Source: Isoetes taiwanensis (lineage: Eukaryota; Streptophyta; Lycopodiopsida; Isoetales; Isoetaceae). Taken from it: 64,000 nucleotides of DNA. The stretch covers positions 4,199,242-4,263,241 of the forward strand of contig JAJEKV010000087.1 of assembly GCA_021234155.1 (NCBI GenBank), read 5' to 3'. The translations under genes were made by a program, and so were the position numbers. Numbering within the stretch: position 1 is the stretch's first letter; each line of letters starts with the position of its first letter. Positions 10,898 through 23,951 of this stretch are shown piece after piece. The notes beneath the pieces were generated by a model. The model was given only the letters and a program-made list of their open reading frames with translations, was not told the DNA's origin and made no database searches.

Positions 10898-12990
10898 TGA
10901 TATGGTTCACAACAATAAACCATTCCTTTTACCTCTTCCAAATAGAATACCCCGACCTCTTCAAGCAAATCATATTCTCATAACTTGTAAACCGCCTAGG
11001 ATTGCTCTGTAATCCACAAAATAAACCGTTAGCAATGACAAAATGATCTAGGTATGAGATAAGAAGGTAGAAGGCAATGGCAATTTCTAGGCAAGGAGCT
11101 TGGTTCTCTTCCAAAAAGGCAATCTTGGTGGTGCAGTCCAGTCTGGACCACGGCCACTCTTTTGGCGATATCTCACGATCCACAAGGAGTTAGCAAATGA
11201 GCGACCCCAATCCGGAAATTAGACATTGAGAGCTTTCCAATGACCCCTGGATCGCAATAATCCCACTTATATTCGCTGAGATATGACCTTTTGAAGTTGG
11301 TCTTTTAGAAACTGCTATTTTTGGACTGGGATATTATCAAGGAGATTAGCTTGGCTTAATAGATATTATTTGACCATAACCATTACAATTGCCATTTAAT
11401 TGCCTTGCCATGCTATTAGTTTGCCCTTCTCACACACCCATGCTAGTCCACCAAGACCAACGTTCAAGGCCACTCCCAGAAGCTACCATATCCATATCAA
11501 TTCCTCCTTTTTGAAGGCAATGACCTCGGTTAGTGTCCATAAATAAATTAAGCACCAACTTAATTTATCCAATTGAGCACCAACTCAATATACACATGAG
11601 CACCAACTCAATCCATTTTAAAGACCAAAGGCTAGGATTATGATCTCATAAATAGCACCAACTATTTATGACAATCACAACTGTTGTGGCTAAAGATTAA
11701 GATTCAGGAAGGATTTATTCTTTTTGAGATATATTAGCAAAGCTTTAAGATCTACTAGATAAAATTTAAGTTTTAACATAAAGGCAAGATTAAGAAAAGA
11801 TCAAGGGTTCTTGTTGAAGCACCGACTCCAACCAGTAGCACAACTACTGCTCAAAACTCTAGACACCAATCTAGAATTCCAATGTCATCCATTAACATCA
11901 ACACTTATGGCACCAACCATTGTGCAACTATTAATGGCATGATCATTCATTAGAAGGAAGCAACACAATCATAATTTCTCTAAAGGCATGAATCCTTTAA
12001 AATCTTTTAACAGATTTTAAAGTCACCTCTACTTTTAAACTACAATTTACCAAATGATATTCACTATTAAGACATCTTACTAAAACAATGAAACAATGGG
12101 CGCAGAACTTACATTGTTTAGAATTTGTTTAGTTTGAAATAGTTCAAGATTTTTCAAGGATAAAGAGTTCAGATAAAGATTGATTTTGATCCGGTCCACC
12201 ATAGATCGCCCTCTGTAGATGCGGGGAAAAGTTTCAACGGAGATCCATCCCCGCCAAGGAGATGGATTGTCGATTCGAGTTAGGTTTGATTGGAAGGAGA
12301 TCCATTTTGGCAAACGAAATGGATTGGTCAGGAAGATTAGGCTCGATTCCCTCGCTTCTTCCACGTCATCAATCACCTGCACCTATATGTTTCCTGCAAG
12401 AAACAATTTTGTCGTACCGATATCCAAAAGATTGATTACTCTGGGTAGAATTGGATTGGAAAGAATGATCCAAGAAGTTAAAATTCATACAAAGAAGATC
12501 ATTTAGATTCTTAGGAGGAGGAATTCTATTCCAGTTTGCAATCACTAGCACCAACTAGATGACTTACAAACATCAAGAATAGCCAGAATAATGTTCTCTA
12601 TTCCTGTTTGCAATCTCCAGCACCAACCAGAAGTCTTTGCAAACTTTAGGAATAGCCTGGCTCTGATACCAATTGATATGGTTCACAACAATAAACCATT
12701 CCTTTTACCTCTTCCAAATAGAATACCTGACCTCTTCAAGCAAATCATATTCTCATAACTTGTAAACCGTCTAGGATTGCTACAGAATCCACAAAATAAA
12801 CCGTTAGCAATGACAAAATGATCTAGGTATGAGATAAGAAGGCAGAAGGCAATGGCAATTTCTAGGCAAGGAGCTTGGTTCTCTTCCAAAAAGGCAATCT
12901 TGGTGGTGCAGTCCAGTCTGAACCACAGCCACTCTTTTGGCGATATCTCACGATCCACAAGGAGTTAGCAAATGAGCGACCCCAATCCGG
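10898..12990 (-). mobile_element. Non-coding LTR retrotransposon, array unit 2
   Basis: This is the most regular copy. The 3' LTR is 10898-11215 and the 5' LTR 12674-12990, both the short form (about 317 bp), with the primer site at 12660-12671. The LTR inner end reads CA on the minus strand. The internal region contains several GCACCAACTCAAT-type short repeats and no coding motifs. Confidence 0.78.
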
Positions 12991-13286
12991 ACATAAATCG
13001 TACCTAGACCTTGGTTTGCAATGAGAAATTGAAGTCTTCGTCCAAGCTCATGGTCTCCAATTTTCAAGCACTCTCGCGCCATGTCACAGGCAAGGTCTCT
13101 TGATATAAACTGCGGCTCCTTGCTTGCCCATTTAAGTGTCTTGTCTAACCATTCTCGTTTGCTCAAATTCCGGGAACACCTTCTGACGATAAACACTAAA
13201 CCCATGTCTTCATTCAGGAGGTCTCTTGGCTGATGCACCAGTATTTTTGTATTGTGTATGCTATAAATATTCAGCAGTTGATACAT
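12991..13286 (-). pseudogene. PPR 5'-end fragment, array unit 3
   Basis: The frame starts at 13286 as in the gene copy and stays open through the unit joint to 12948, giving 112 residues. Its last 13 codons come from the LTR and are the same as those in unit 2. The leader upstream of this ATG is out of frame, as in units 1 and 4. It contains no complete PPR motif. Confidence 0.75.
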
Positions 13287-14321
13287 TTAACTGAATAAAG
13301 ACAACGAACAAACTGGGCATGCTTGCAACGATGCTTCCACCTCATTATTCCTTCAGTTTTGGACCTCTTGCTATCCCCTTTCTGTCCTATATAGACGATA
13401 TAATAAGCAAAATTTTTGAAGAGAAAGTTTGCTCACTGTTAAAGATTGATGGTTGTAAAAGATGGTGATCTTATTTCGATGAGACAGCAGAATTTTTATT
13501 TAGACGCAGGCTGCCGCCATTGCCAGAGCTTGCTCCGCTTTCCCTGGTGCCGTTCCTAATGCACGATCACCTTGCACGATCAACGCAGGTGACCGCCAGT
13601 TTATAGGGTACAGCAGGTTTGAAGCAGTCAGCAGCATATTCTAAGTATATTCCAGCATATACTTAGGATATGCCACAAACCCACACAAGCAAGGGTTTGC
13701 CCCCTTAGGGGCAACCCAAAAAAATGAAAAGGGGCACAGGTTGTGGAGCAGGGCGCAGAAGGATTACCTTTTTTCTGTGCAAAAGAACTGAAACGACGCC
13801 TCTACATATTAAAAAAAAATTCGCGTAAGAGAAAACTTTTGTTTCGCTTTCGCGAAAGCGAAACTTTAGTTTTGCTTAAGCAAAACCGGAAAAAAATTTC
13901 GCGTAAGCGAAACGCGAATTTTTTTTTGCGTAAGCGAACCTGAAGGTTTCGCTTACGCAAATTTTTTTTTCCGGTCGGCAGGTTAAAAATACGAAAAATA
14001 CGTATTTAACCTAAAATACATATTTTTGGACTTTATACGTCTAGAAAAATAATTCTGTATGTACAGAACCTATCCCTAAAAGCATCTACGTTTCAGCCTC
14101 TTATGCTGAATAATCTGTTTGGATGTAATCATATCTTCAAATGGAGAACCCAAACAACAAAAATCAGCTTCAACTGCAAAAGATTCTGCAGTTTCAATAG
14201 CTACAAATGTGGACGAAGAGCGGCAACAGAAGATCTAGTTTACCTTTAGGTTTAGGGCAACTGGAAATGAAATTTAGAATTGCCAGAAATTGTGTTTCAG
14301 GATGCCGAAAAATGATTTTCT

Positions 14322-14353
<32 letters not shown>

Positions 14354-14509
14354 AGGGAGTTATTTTTGGACCTTTTTTTTGTGATGTCTCCCGCACGTGC
14401 AGGGCACGTATTTTTTCCAGTAACCTCACGTATTTTGTAACCTAGGCGAAAAGGCATAAAATGTTTTGCCTGTCCTTCAAAAACCGTTAAATTTACACCT
14501 GAACCCAGC

Positions 14510-16776
14510 TGATATGGTTCACAACAATAAACCATTCCTTTTACCTCTTCCAAATAGAATACCTGACCTCTTCAAGCAAATCATATTCTCATAACTTGTA
14601 AACCGTCTAGGATTGCTACAGAATCCACAAAATAAACCGTTAGCAATGACAAAATGATCTAGGTATGAGATAAGAAGGCAGAAGGCAATGGCAATTTCTA
14701 GTCAAGGAGCTTGGTTCTCTTCCAAAAAGGCAATCTTGGTGGTGCAGTCCAGTCTGGACCACGGCCACTCTTTTGGCGATATCTCACGATCCACAAGGAG
14801 TTAGCAAATGAGCGACCCCAATCCGGAAACTAGACACTGAGAGCTTTCCAATGACCCCTGGATCGCAATAATCCCACTTATATTCGCTGAGATATGACCT
14901 TTTGAAGTTGGTCTTTTAGAAACTGCTATTTTTGGACTGGGATATTATCAAGGAGATTAGCTTGGCTTAATAGATATTATTTGACCATAACCATTACAAT
15001 TGCCATTTAATTGCCTTGCCATGCTATTAGTTTGCCCTTCTCACACACCCATGCTAGTCCACCAAGACCAACGTTCAAGGCCACTCCCCCGAGCTACCAT
15101 ATCCATATCAATTCCTCCCTTTTTGAAGGCAACTGACCTCAGTTGTGTCCATAAATAAATTAAGCACCAACTTAATTTATCCAATTGAGCACCAACTCAA
15201 TATACACATGAGCACCAACTCAATCCATTTTAAAGACCAAAGGCTAGGATTATGATCTCATAAATAGCACCAACTATTTATGACAATCACAACTGTTGTG
15301 GCTAAAGATTAAGATTCAGGAAGGATTTATTCTTTTGAGATATATTAGCAAAGCTTTAAGATCTACTAGATAAAATTTAAGTTTTAACATAAAGGCAAGA
15401 TTAAGAAAAGATCAAGGGTTCTTGTTGAAGCACCGACTCCAACCAGTAGCACAACTACTGCTCAAAACTCTAGACACCAATCTAGAATTCCAATGTCATC
15501 CATTAACATCAACACTTATGGCACCAACCATTGTGCAACTATTAATGGCATGATCATTCATTAGAAGGAAGCAACACAATCATAATTTCTCTAAAGGCAT
15601 GAATCCTTTAAAATCTTTTAACAGATTTTAAAGTCACCTCTACTTTTAAACTACAATTTACCGACAGATATTCACTATTAAGACATCTTACTAAAATAAT
15701 GAAACAATGGGCCGCAACTTACATTGTTTAAAATTTGTTTAGTTTGGAATAGTTCAAGATTTTTCAAGGATAGAGAGTTCAGATAAAGATTGATTTTGAT
15801 CCGTCCACCATAGATACGCCCTCGTAGAGATGCGGGGAAAAGTTTCAACGGAGATCCATCCTGGCCAAGGAGATGGATTGTCAGTTCAGGTTAGGCTTAT
15901 TTTGGCAAACGAAATGGATTGGTCAGGAAGATTAGGCTCAGTTCCCTCTGCTTCTTCCACGTCATCAATCACCTGCACCTATATGTTTCCTGCAACAAAC
16001 AATTTTGTCGTACCGATATCCAAAGATTGATTACTCTGGGTAGAATTGGATTGGAAAGAATGATCCAAGAAGTTAAAATTCATAGAAAGAAGATCATTTA
16101 GATTCTTAGGAGGAGGAATTCTATTCCAGTTTGCAATCACTAGCACCAACTAGATGACTTACAAACATCAAGAATAGCCAGAATAATGTTCTCTATTCCT
16201 GTTTGCAATCTCCAGCACCAACCAGAAGTCTTTGCAAACTTTAGGAATAGCCTGGCTCTGATACCAATTGATATGGTTCACAACAATAAACCATTCCTTT
16301 TACCTCTTCCAAATAGAATACCTGACCTCTTCAAGCAAATCATATTCTCATAACTTGTAAACCGTCTAGGATTGCTTTCTGAATCCACAAAATAAACCGT
16401 TAGCAATGACAAAATGATCTAGGTATGAGATAAGAAGGCAAACAAGCACAGATCCAATGAACATAAGATAGGAGATACACCAATTAATATGAACTACACC
16501 AATAGCTCGGGGAATGACGGCTCTAGTTCACCAAAACTAGAGGAAGATTCTCAATACAAGGCAAATAATGGCGGTTTCTCCACCCAACCGGGCCAACCGA
16601 TGTTGAGATCCCGGCAAATCAACAAACAAAGGCGTAAGGCAATGGCAATTTCTAGGCAAGGAGCTTGGTTCTTTTCCAAAAGGCAATCTTGGTGGTGCAG
16701 TCCACCAACCACGGCCACTCTTTTGGCGATATCTCACGATCCACAAGGAGTTAGCAAATGAGCGACCCCAATCCGG
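14510..16776 (-). mobile_element. Non-coding LTR retrotransposon, array unit 3
   Basis: The 3' LTR is 14510-14826 (short form), the primer site is 16255-16266, and the 5' LTR is 16269-16776 (long form, about 508 bp). An open frame of 90 codons at 16489-16761 lies wholly inside the long-form LTR and matches nothing I recognise, so I do not call it a gene. Confidence 0.76.
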
Positions 16777-17076
16777 ACATAAATCGCATTACCTAGACCT
16801 TGGTTTGCAATGAGAAATTGAAGTCTTCGGCCCAAGCTCATGGTCTCCAATTTTCAAGCACTCTCGCGCCATGTCATAGGCAAGGTCTCTTGATATAAAC
16901 TGTGGCTCCTTGCTTGCCCATTTAAGTGTCTTGTCTAACCATTCTCGTTTGCTCAAATTCCGGGAACACCTTCTGACGATAAACACTAAACCCATGTCTT
17001 CATTCAGGAGGTCTCTTGGCTGATGCACCAGTATTTTTGTATTGTGTATGCTATAAATATTCAGCAGTTGATACAT
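16777..17076 (-). pseudogene. PPR 5'-end fragment, array unit 4, frameshifted
   Basis: Same leader as the other units from the ATG at 17076. An extra base around 16828 shifts the frame after Glu-Leu-Gly, so the chimeric tail seen in units 2 and 3 is lost. A four-base change near the joint (GCATTACC in place of GTACC) also separates this copy. Confidence 0.72.
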
Positions 17077-18295
17077 TTAACTGAATAAAGACAACGAACA
17101 AACTGGGCATGCTTGCAACGATGCTTCCACCTCATTATTCCTTCAGTTTTGGACCTCTTGCTATCCCCTTTCTGTCCTATATAGACGATATAATAAGCAA
17201 AATTTTTGAAGAGAAAGTTTGCTCACTGTTAAAGATTGATGGTTGTAAAAGATGGTGATCTTATTTCGATGAGACAGCAGAATTTTTATTTAGACGCAGG
17301 CTGCCGCCATTGCCAGAGCTTGCTCCGCTTTCCCTGGTGCCGTTCCTAATGCACGATCACCTTGCACGATCAACGCAGGTGACTGCCAGTTTATAGGGTA
17401 CAGCAGGTTTGAAGCAGTCAGCAGCATATTCTAAGTATATTCCAGCATATACTTAGGATATGCCACAAACCCACACAAGCAAGGGTTTGCCCCCTTAGGG
17501 GCAACCAAAAAAATGAAAGGGGCACAGCTTGTGGAGCAGTGGCGAAGGATTACCTTTTTTCTGTGCAAAAGAACTGAAACGACGCCTCTACATATTAAAA
17601 AAAAATTCGCGTAAGAGAAAACTTTTGTTTCGCTTTCGCGAAAGCGAAACTTTAGTTTTGCTTAAGCAAAACCGGAAAAAAATTTCGGTAGTTTAAACGC
17701 TGACGCATATAGTTTAACCCGAAGGTTTTCGCTTTACGCAAAATTTTTTTTCCGGTCGGCAGGTTAAAAATACGAAAAATACGTATTTAACCTAAAATAC
17801 ATATTTTTGGACTTTATACGTCTAGAAAAATAATTCTGTATGTACAGAACCTATCCCTAAAAGCATCTACGTTTCAGCCTCTTATGCTGAATAATCTGTT
17901 TGGATGTAATCATATCTTCAAATGGAGAACCCAAATAACAAAAATCAGCTTCAACTGCAAAAGATTCTGCAGTTTCAATAGCTACAAATGTGGACGAAGA
18001 GCGGCAACAGAAGATCTAGTTTACCTTTAGGTTTAGGGCAACTGGAAATGAAATTTAGAATTGCCAGAAATTGTGTTTCAGGATGCCGAAAAATGATTTT
18101 CTGATGGCCGAAAAAAAAAAAAAAAAAAAAAAAAAAAGGGAGTTATTTTGGACCTTTTTTTGTGATATCTCCCGACGACGCGTGGCACGATTTTTTCCAA
18201 GAACCTCAATGTGATTTTGTAACCTAGGCATAAAAGGCATAAAATGTTTTGTTTTGTCCTTCAAAAAACGTTAAATTTACACTGAACCCAAAATT

Positions 18296-18895
18296 TGATA
18301 TGGTTCACAACAATAAACCATTCCTTTTACCTCTTCCAAATAGAATACGACCTCTTCAAGCAAATCATATTCTCATAACTTGTAAACCGTCTAGGATTGC
18401 TCTGAGAATCCACAAAATAAACCGTTAGCAATGACAAAATGATCTAGGTATGAGATAAGAAGGCAGAAGGCAATGGCAATTTCTAGGCAAGGAGCTTGGT
18501 TCTCTTCCAAAAAGGCAATCTTGGTGGTGCAGTCCAGTCTGGACCACGGCCACGCTTTTGGCGATATCTCACGATCCACAAGGAGTTAGCAAATGAGCGA
18601 CCCCAATCCGGAAACTAGACACTGAGAGCGTTCCAATGACCCCTGGATCGCAATAATCCCACTTATATTCGCTGAGATATGACCTTTTGAAGTTGGCCTT
18701 TTAGAAACTGCTATTTTTGGACTGGGATATTATCAAGGAGATTAGCTTGGCTTAATAGATATTATTTGACCATAACCATTACAATTGCCATTTAATTGCC
18801 TTGCCATGCTATTAGTTTGTCCTTCTCACACACCCATGCTAGTCCACCAAGACCAACGTTCAAGGCCACTCCCCCGAGCTACCATATCCATATCA
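18296..18895 (-). mobile_element. Truncated non-coding LTR retrotransposon, array unit 4
   Basis: The 3' LTR (18296-18611) and about 280 bp of internal region are present. Homology with the other three copies stops at about 18895, after CCATATCCATATCA. Primer site and 5' LTR are missing, so this is the right edge of the array. Confidence 0.75.
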
Positions 18896-19393
18896 CCAGC
18901 CTACCAGCTACATATCTCCCCTAAAGAAACTTCAGTATTTTTAGCAGGAAAATTTCCTACTTTTTTCTAAATTGTGTTGTGAATTCTGAAATTCACACAT
19001 TAGGTTACAAGGGTGGATTTCTCGAACCAAGATTAAGAAGTTTAGGTGCCAAAGAGAGAGAGCGATTTTGGCATCCTCCAACTTTCTAAGCATAGGGTAT
19101 TTCGTATTGTGGATTTAAAAGTAGAATGCCTCTAAATTATTGCTAGAAGGACAAAATCAGAATAACAAGATACTGATGCAAGAAAGGGTTGCCCGTACGA
19201 AACATATGATTCTTGCACTGCGACTCGCATGAAACCAACAAAGCGCCCGAATACCAAAGGACTTCCTTAACAAACTAGGATCGGGGACGAAGGTCACAGG
19301 ATGAAGGCTAAAGGCCGAAAAGTACAGCAGGAAAGCAACGCCAAATTGGCCAAACCAGGCAGGGAGAAGCCCCTCCCCTGCCTGGAAACAAAT
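18896..19393. other. No gene seen
   Basis: Unique-looking, moderately AT-rich DNA between the array edge and the next tandem repeat. I see no coding frame with recognisable motifs. Confidence 0.4.
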
Positions 19394-20610
19394 CAAAGAG
19401 AATAAGGTACTGTTGAGAGAAGAGGAAGCGCCATAAAAAATAAAGGGAAAATCCAATTATATCATTTGGACCCCAATAAAATACAATGCTAATAGAGACT
19501 GGGCTAGTGTACCTGCCGAAAACTTATCACCGGGATTAAAAAACCCCGCCCTTTCGGGTTTTCGAAGAAAAACCCTAGTGATAAGCCTTCGGCAAGGGGC
19601 TTGGACAAACGTAAGGCATAAAAATCGCTCCCAAAACCCACGAATGGAAAAGTCGAAACAGATGCGCCGCTAACCCTGCACACGCACGACATCACCAACA
19701 AAACAACAAGACAAAACAAACCTCCCAGTGGTGGGGCTGATTACGCGCGTGCACGCGATAAAAATACAATAACAAAGAAGGGGAGGGTGGGTTCAAAGAG
19801 AATAAGGTGCTGGCCGAGAGAGAAGAGGAAGCGCCGATGAGAAGTCGAAGCGTAAACGCCTAAAATAGCGAACTCCCAACCCGGCATGGGCATCGCCGCA
19901 TGCATGCAAAACATGCATGCTCGTCCCATTCTAGAATGGCGATCCGAGTAGATAGGCTTCTCATTCATCTCAGCAGATTTCTACAATGGTGGACAGTGGA
20001 TAGCCGCACACATGCGAACTACCCACGAAAAATAAAGGGAAAATCCAATTATATCATTTGGACCCCAAAAACAAATACAATGCTAATAGATGAGTGGTTG
20101 ATGTACTGCCGAAAGCTTATCACCGGGATTAAAAACCCGCCTTTCGGTTTTTAGAGAAAAACCCTAGTGATAAGCCTTAAGCAAGGGGCTTAGACAAACG
20201 TAAGGCATAGAATCGCTCCCAAAAACCCCCGCATGGAGAAGTCAAAACGGATGGCGCTCGCCAACCTGTACCTGCACATCACCAACACAACAAACGAGAA
20301 ACATACCAGAGAATAGCATCACCCAGTGGGTGGAAAAAAAGCATCACCCACCGGGTGGAAAAACATGATAAACAGAACTTGTGCAAAATATAATAAACAA
20401 AGAAGGGGGGGAGGGTGGGTTCAAAGAGAATAAGGTACTGCTGAGAGAAGAGGAAGCGCCGATGAAACGTCGATGAAAAACTCCGCAATAAGTAGCAAAC
20501 GCCCAACCTGAAGAACGGCCCAAAACGCATGCGATGCATGCATGCGACGCATGCAATGCATGCATGCTCTTCTTGAGCAAGAATGCCGATTCGCTACGCG
20601 AATCGACGAC
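19394..20610. repeat. Tandem ~0.4-0.6-kb repeat with hairpins, three copies
   Basis: TCAAAGAGAATAAGGT starts copies at 19394, 19794 and 20420. Blocks such as AAGGGAAAATCCAATTATAT and CTCGCCAACCTGTACC/GCCGCTAACCCTGCAC recur. The copies are GC-richer than their surroundings and end in CATGCATGC-rich palindromes (about 19893-19921 and 20526-20572). The first copy is shorter through deletion. No coding capacity is evident. It may be a MITE or structured satellite. Confidence 0.7.
19514..19594. repeat. Nested long stem-loop, second copy at 20106-20182
   Basis: The outer stem pairs TGCCGAAAACTTATCAC with GTGATAAGCCTTCGGCA. An inner stem pairs AAAAAACCCCG with TCGGGTTTT. The second copy keeps the inner pairing and most of the outer one. 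Such a fold is unusual in this AT-rich setting. Its role is unknown. Confidence 0.65.
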
Positions 20611-20652
20611 ATTTGTTTTCATTTCAAGAGGTGCTAGGAAAATGAGGGCCAT

Positions 20653-23600
20653 GTAAGTTTTCCTATTGTATCAAAACAACCACTTCAACAAAAAGTAAAT
20701 TAGAATCCCCACGAGCTAATATGGTTTGAGAATGGAAGGGTGCATTAAAGCCACCTATCTATCTTAAGACTCATATGGAAACAAACACGTAAATCTAGAG
20801 TGATCTCACCGTAAACACAAATATAGAGTTTTACGACTAGATGTGATGTTTTGGAGTTTGTTTTGTTTTTTTGTTTTTTTTAGATTTCCTTTTTTTCGGT
20901 CTAAAGCCATTAAAAGTATTACAAAGGATCCTCAAAGAGAGCTCTAAGTAAATGAAATTGACAGGAAAGTCATAGTAGTCTTTATAAACTACAAAAATAA
21001 CTCAAGAATGTTATATTCTTCTACACTCGAAAGCTCATCAAATCAATGAAGCAATAAATTCCAAATTCTTGATTGCATTAATGGGATGGACATAAAATGT
21101 CTCCCAAACTTATGATGAAGTCCCTTATTGCTTATGTCAAATATGAACTCCATTTGTCTTCGTGGTCTCCACAAACTTATGAGGAAATCCCTTGTTGCTT
21201 AAGTCAAATAAGAACTCCATTGAAAATTCTATTCTATTCTATTCTTCATAACTGTTTTTGTGCCCAGTCAACTCCTGACGTGGCTACAAACTTTATATAG
21301 GAGCTTTGCACACACTTCTCCAATAGTATCATTTCCTTTGAACACCAAATGAATGCTCCTTCAAAGAATGGCAATATCAGTTACTTTTTGTATAGATTAC
21401 TTTGACATTATCCTCTGAAAAAGACGAAAGTCTGGTTCTGTCTCAAACCTCCCAAAAAAGGTATGCATTGTGTGGAGGTGACTCATGAAGCACACTCCCC
21501 TCTTTATGTTAATCAAATTGATATGTCAGCTCCAATGCAAATCTGTTTGCTCTATTTTACACTGTTATAGAAAGATTAATTGGCCAAATTATTCGCCTTT
21601 GCATTTGTTAACACTAGAGTGGTCAGGTGATGGACCAGAAATGGTCCATTTGTAGTGTTCACTTTAAATTTCATATAAAATCAATGGTACAAAATCTATT
21701 CGAACAAAAATCTCTAAAAATATATATACCTCCATTCTTGTAAGTTATTCTCTAGCAAACTCAGGGGAGTCAAGTACTAAAAGCTTATGTTTACATAAAG
21801 TAAAACTGTCTTGATAAAATGATTTTTTCAAATTTTTTAATTACCATGACATTTTTCTACACGAGATAGGCAAAATGACACAAAAAACCACATTTCAATC
21901 CGAAGTCTGTGAGAAAAGATAGGGCCATTCAAACATGACAGGGTCAAAACTGTTTTTTGCCTCCTCAGAACCAATTACGGTTCCCAGAAGGCAGTTGTAG
22001 TTTAAATACAACAACTTTTACAAGGAAATGCATTTTGAGCTAATATTTGACATATAAGCATTGACAAGTTTCTTCATCCCATAAAAATGTTGGTTGGCCT
22101 TGAATTTGACGTTTGGATTTTCACTTTTGATCTCAATTTTAGGTAACTTGTAATAATGATAAATATTTCCCCTCATAGAGCAAAACTTACCCTATGATGT
22201 CCTCCAAAAAATCAAAGTATGAAAGCTCAAAATGATATGAAACCAATGCAAAAACAAGCTCATTAAAAAAGCAAACGAGATGGTCACAAGAAACCAAAAA
22301 AGGTTTCTGTACCTGAGCCCATTATTGATCCATAGGTCCATTTAAAATAAATAACTTCCTTATGTTAATCGATCTGAAGTTGAATTTTGGGAAGGAAGGA
22401 TACAGTTTCAAAAGGGAATTGAAAATGTGGCATCTATGACAATGAGGCAATAGATGGATTAAAGATATTAAAAAAATCTATAAATATTCAAAGTTTAACT
22501 ATATGCTCCAGTACTCTATATAGCTCTCACAAAGTAAGTGAGCCATCCTACCTAGTTTACAAATACGCATATCAAACAATAAGGCATGAATTAGGAAATG
22601 CCTGATATAATAATAACCTCTGTTGTAATAAGATTGTGTCGGTCTGCATCTATCAAATACAAAAAATAAATAATTGTCCACCCAGCCAAATATGCTCAGT
22701 CAAAGATGCCATAAACGTGAAGAATAACAGATGCAATACCTTCTTAGTAATAGTTTATGGAATGGGAGAAGAGAAAGGCTAGGGAGATCACTCCGTGATT
22801 TGGTATATCCTTGCATCCACCCAAGCTACCCCACTATCGAAAAAATATTATGCAAGAACCTAGAAGCCTGAGGCTTAAGAAACTGTGGTAAAGGATTATT
22901 CCAGAGAAACAATATCCTGAAAAGAAATCGATCTAAATCTTCCCTAGTTTACAACAGATGAAAGGCTTTGGAACACACCAGATGCAAAGGCTTTGGATGC
23001 GACATAAGAGTCCATTCTAAAACATCAATAAGCACAAAGGGATGGTTTTAGAAGGTAATGAGACGATTGTGGCTAAAGTCTTCCACCCAGCATCCTGTCG
23101 TAAAACCTCCATTTTCCCTAAACTCTCACTTACAAATTCATAGGAACGGAAAAAAAAAATTATTTTTGGAGAACCAGAAAAAATTTCCAGCGTAAAAAGT
23201 TTCCACAACCTTAGGCAAACTGACTTGAAAAAAATAAAATAAAAAATGTTTTCCACTTGCGGGAAAAACCAAATTCAAACAATAGATATATTGAAAAATA
23301 TTCATGACCGATGCATTGATTCATTGGCATTTAATGAAGAAGGAGAATGAGAAGACCTTAGGCACGAGACACATAAAAAATCAACCAGAAGTTAAAGATT
23401 GAAGCAGCATACTGTGATAAACAATCAATCACTAGTTTAGTAAAATCTTACATGTGCAATGAATTGAGTAATTGTAGTTATTATCTGTGAGTAACAACTA
23501 GAATTCCATCTGATATTTACCTCAATTGTTGATGACAGCGCCAATATCCCTGGCCAGGTGCTGATGTTATTATTATTTTTAGAAATTGACTACTGCAATA

Positions 23601-23869
23601 ATATATTGAAAAGTATTCATGACCATTGAGTGGACAATGCAACTGCCATTCATTGGCATTAAATGAAATGAATGAGCTAACATCACACAATGATTTTGGT
23701 TAAATATTGCTTCTAAGAGAAAATTTCTGTCCCATTTAAATAAGGAGGTAGTTTTATGACATAAAGGGTATCACCAACATAAAAAAAAAAAATATTTGAA
23801 CGTCATAGAGAATGACTTCAATTCAAGTAGAAAAGTAGCTTAGGTGACTTCTTAAGGAGCGTACACATT
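20653..23869. other. Gene-free AT-rich intergenic DNA
   Basis: No coding frame longer than about 80 residues with recognisable motifs occurs. Two small duplications are visible. A block containing CCCTTATTGCTTATGTCAAA is repeated with changes about 72 bp on (21098-21220). A block around ATTCATGACC (23280-23350) recurs at 23600-23680. Confidence 0.4.
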
Positions 23870-23951
23870 TAAAACATGGAGACTTTGAGGTTCTTATAAA
23901 TGTTGTATCATCTAACAAATACATGTTTCTAAACTTTGAGGTTCTTAAGAA

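Larger units (their letters stand above)
5608..18895 (-). repeat. Tandem array of ~3.7-kb units: PPR 5' end + upstream region + LTR element
   Basis: Three full units (5608-9367, 9368-12990, 12991-16776) and one partial unit (16777-18895) lie head to tail. Each begins inside the PPR gene at ACATAAATCG, runs through the PPR start and about 1.2 kb of its upstream DNA, and ends with a non-coding LTR element. Lengths are 3760, 3623 and 3786 bp, and the copies look nearly identical over long stretches. The leftmost unit is continuous with the PPR body, so it holds the progenitor side. The unit-to-unit joint shares GGA between the PPR sequence (5606-5608) and the LTR element, which suits a microhomology-made tandem duplication followed by unequal exchange. 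The right end stops inside the element at 18895. Confidence 0.88.

Noticed and set aside
16489-16761. 90-codon ORF as a gene
   Set aside because: Lies entirely in the long-form LTR and is not kept in the unit-1 copy.
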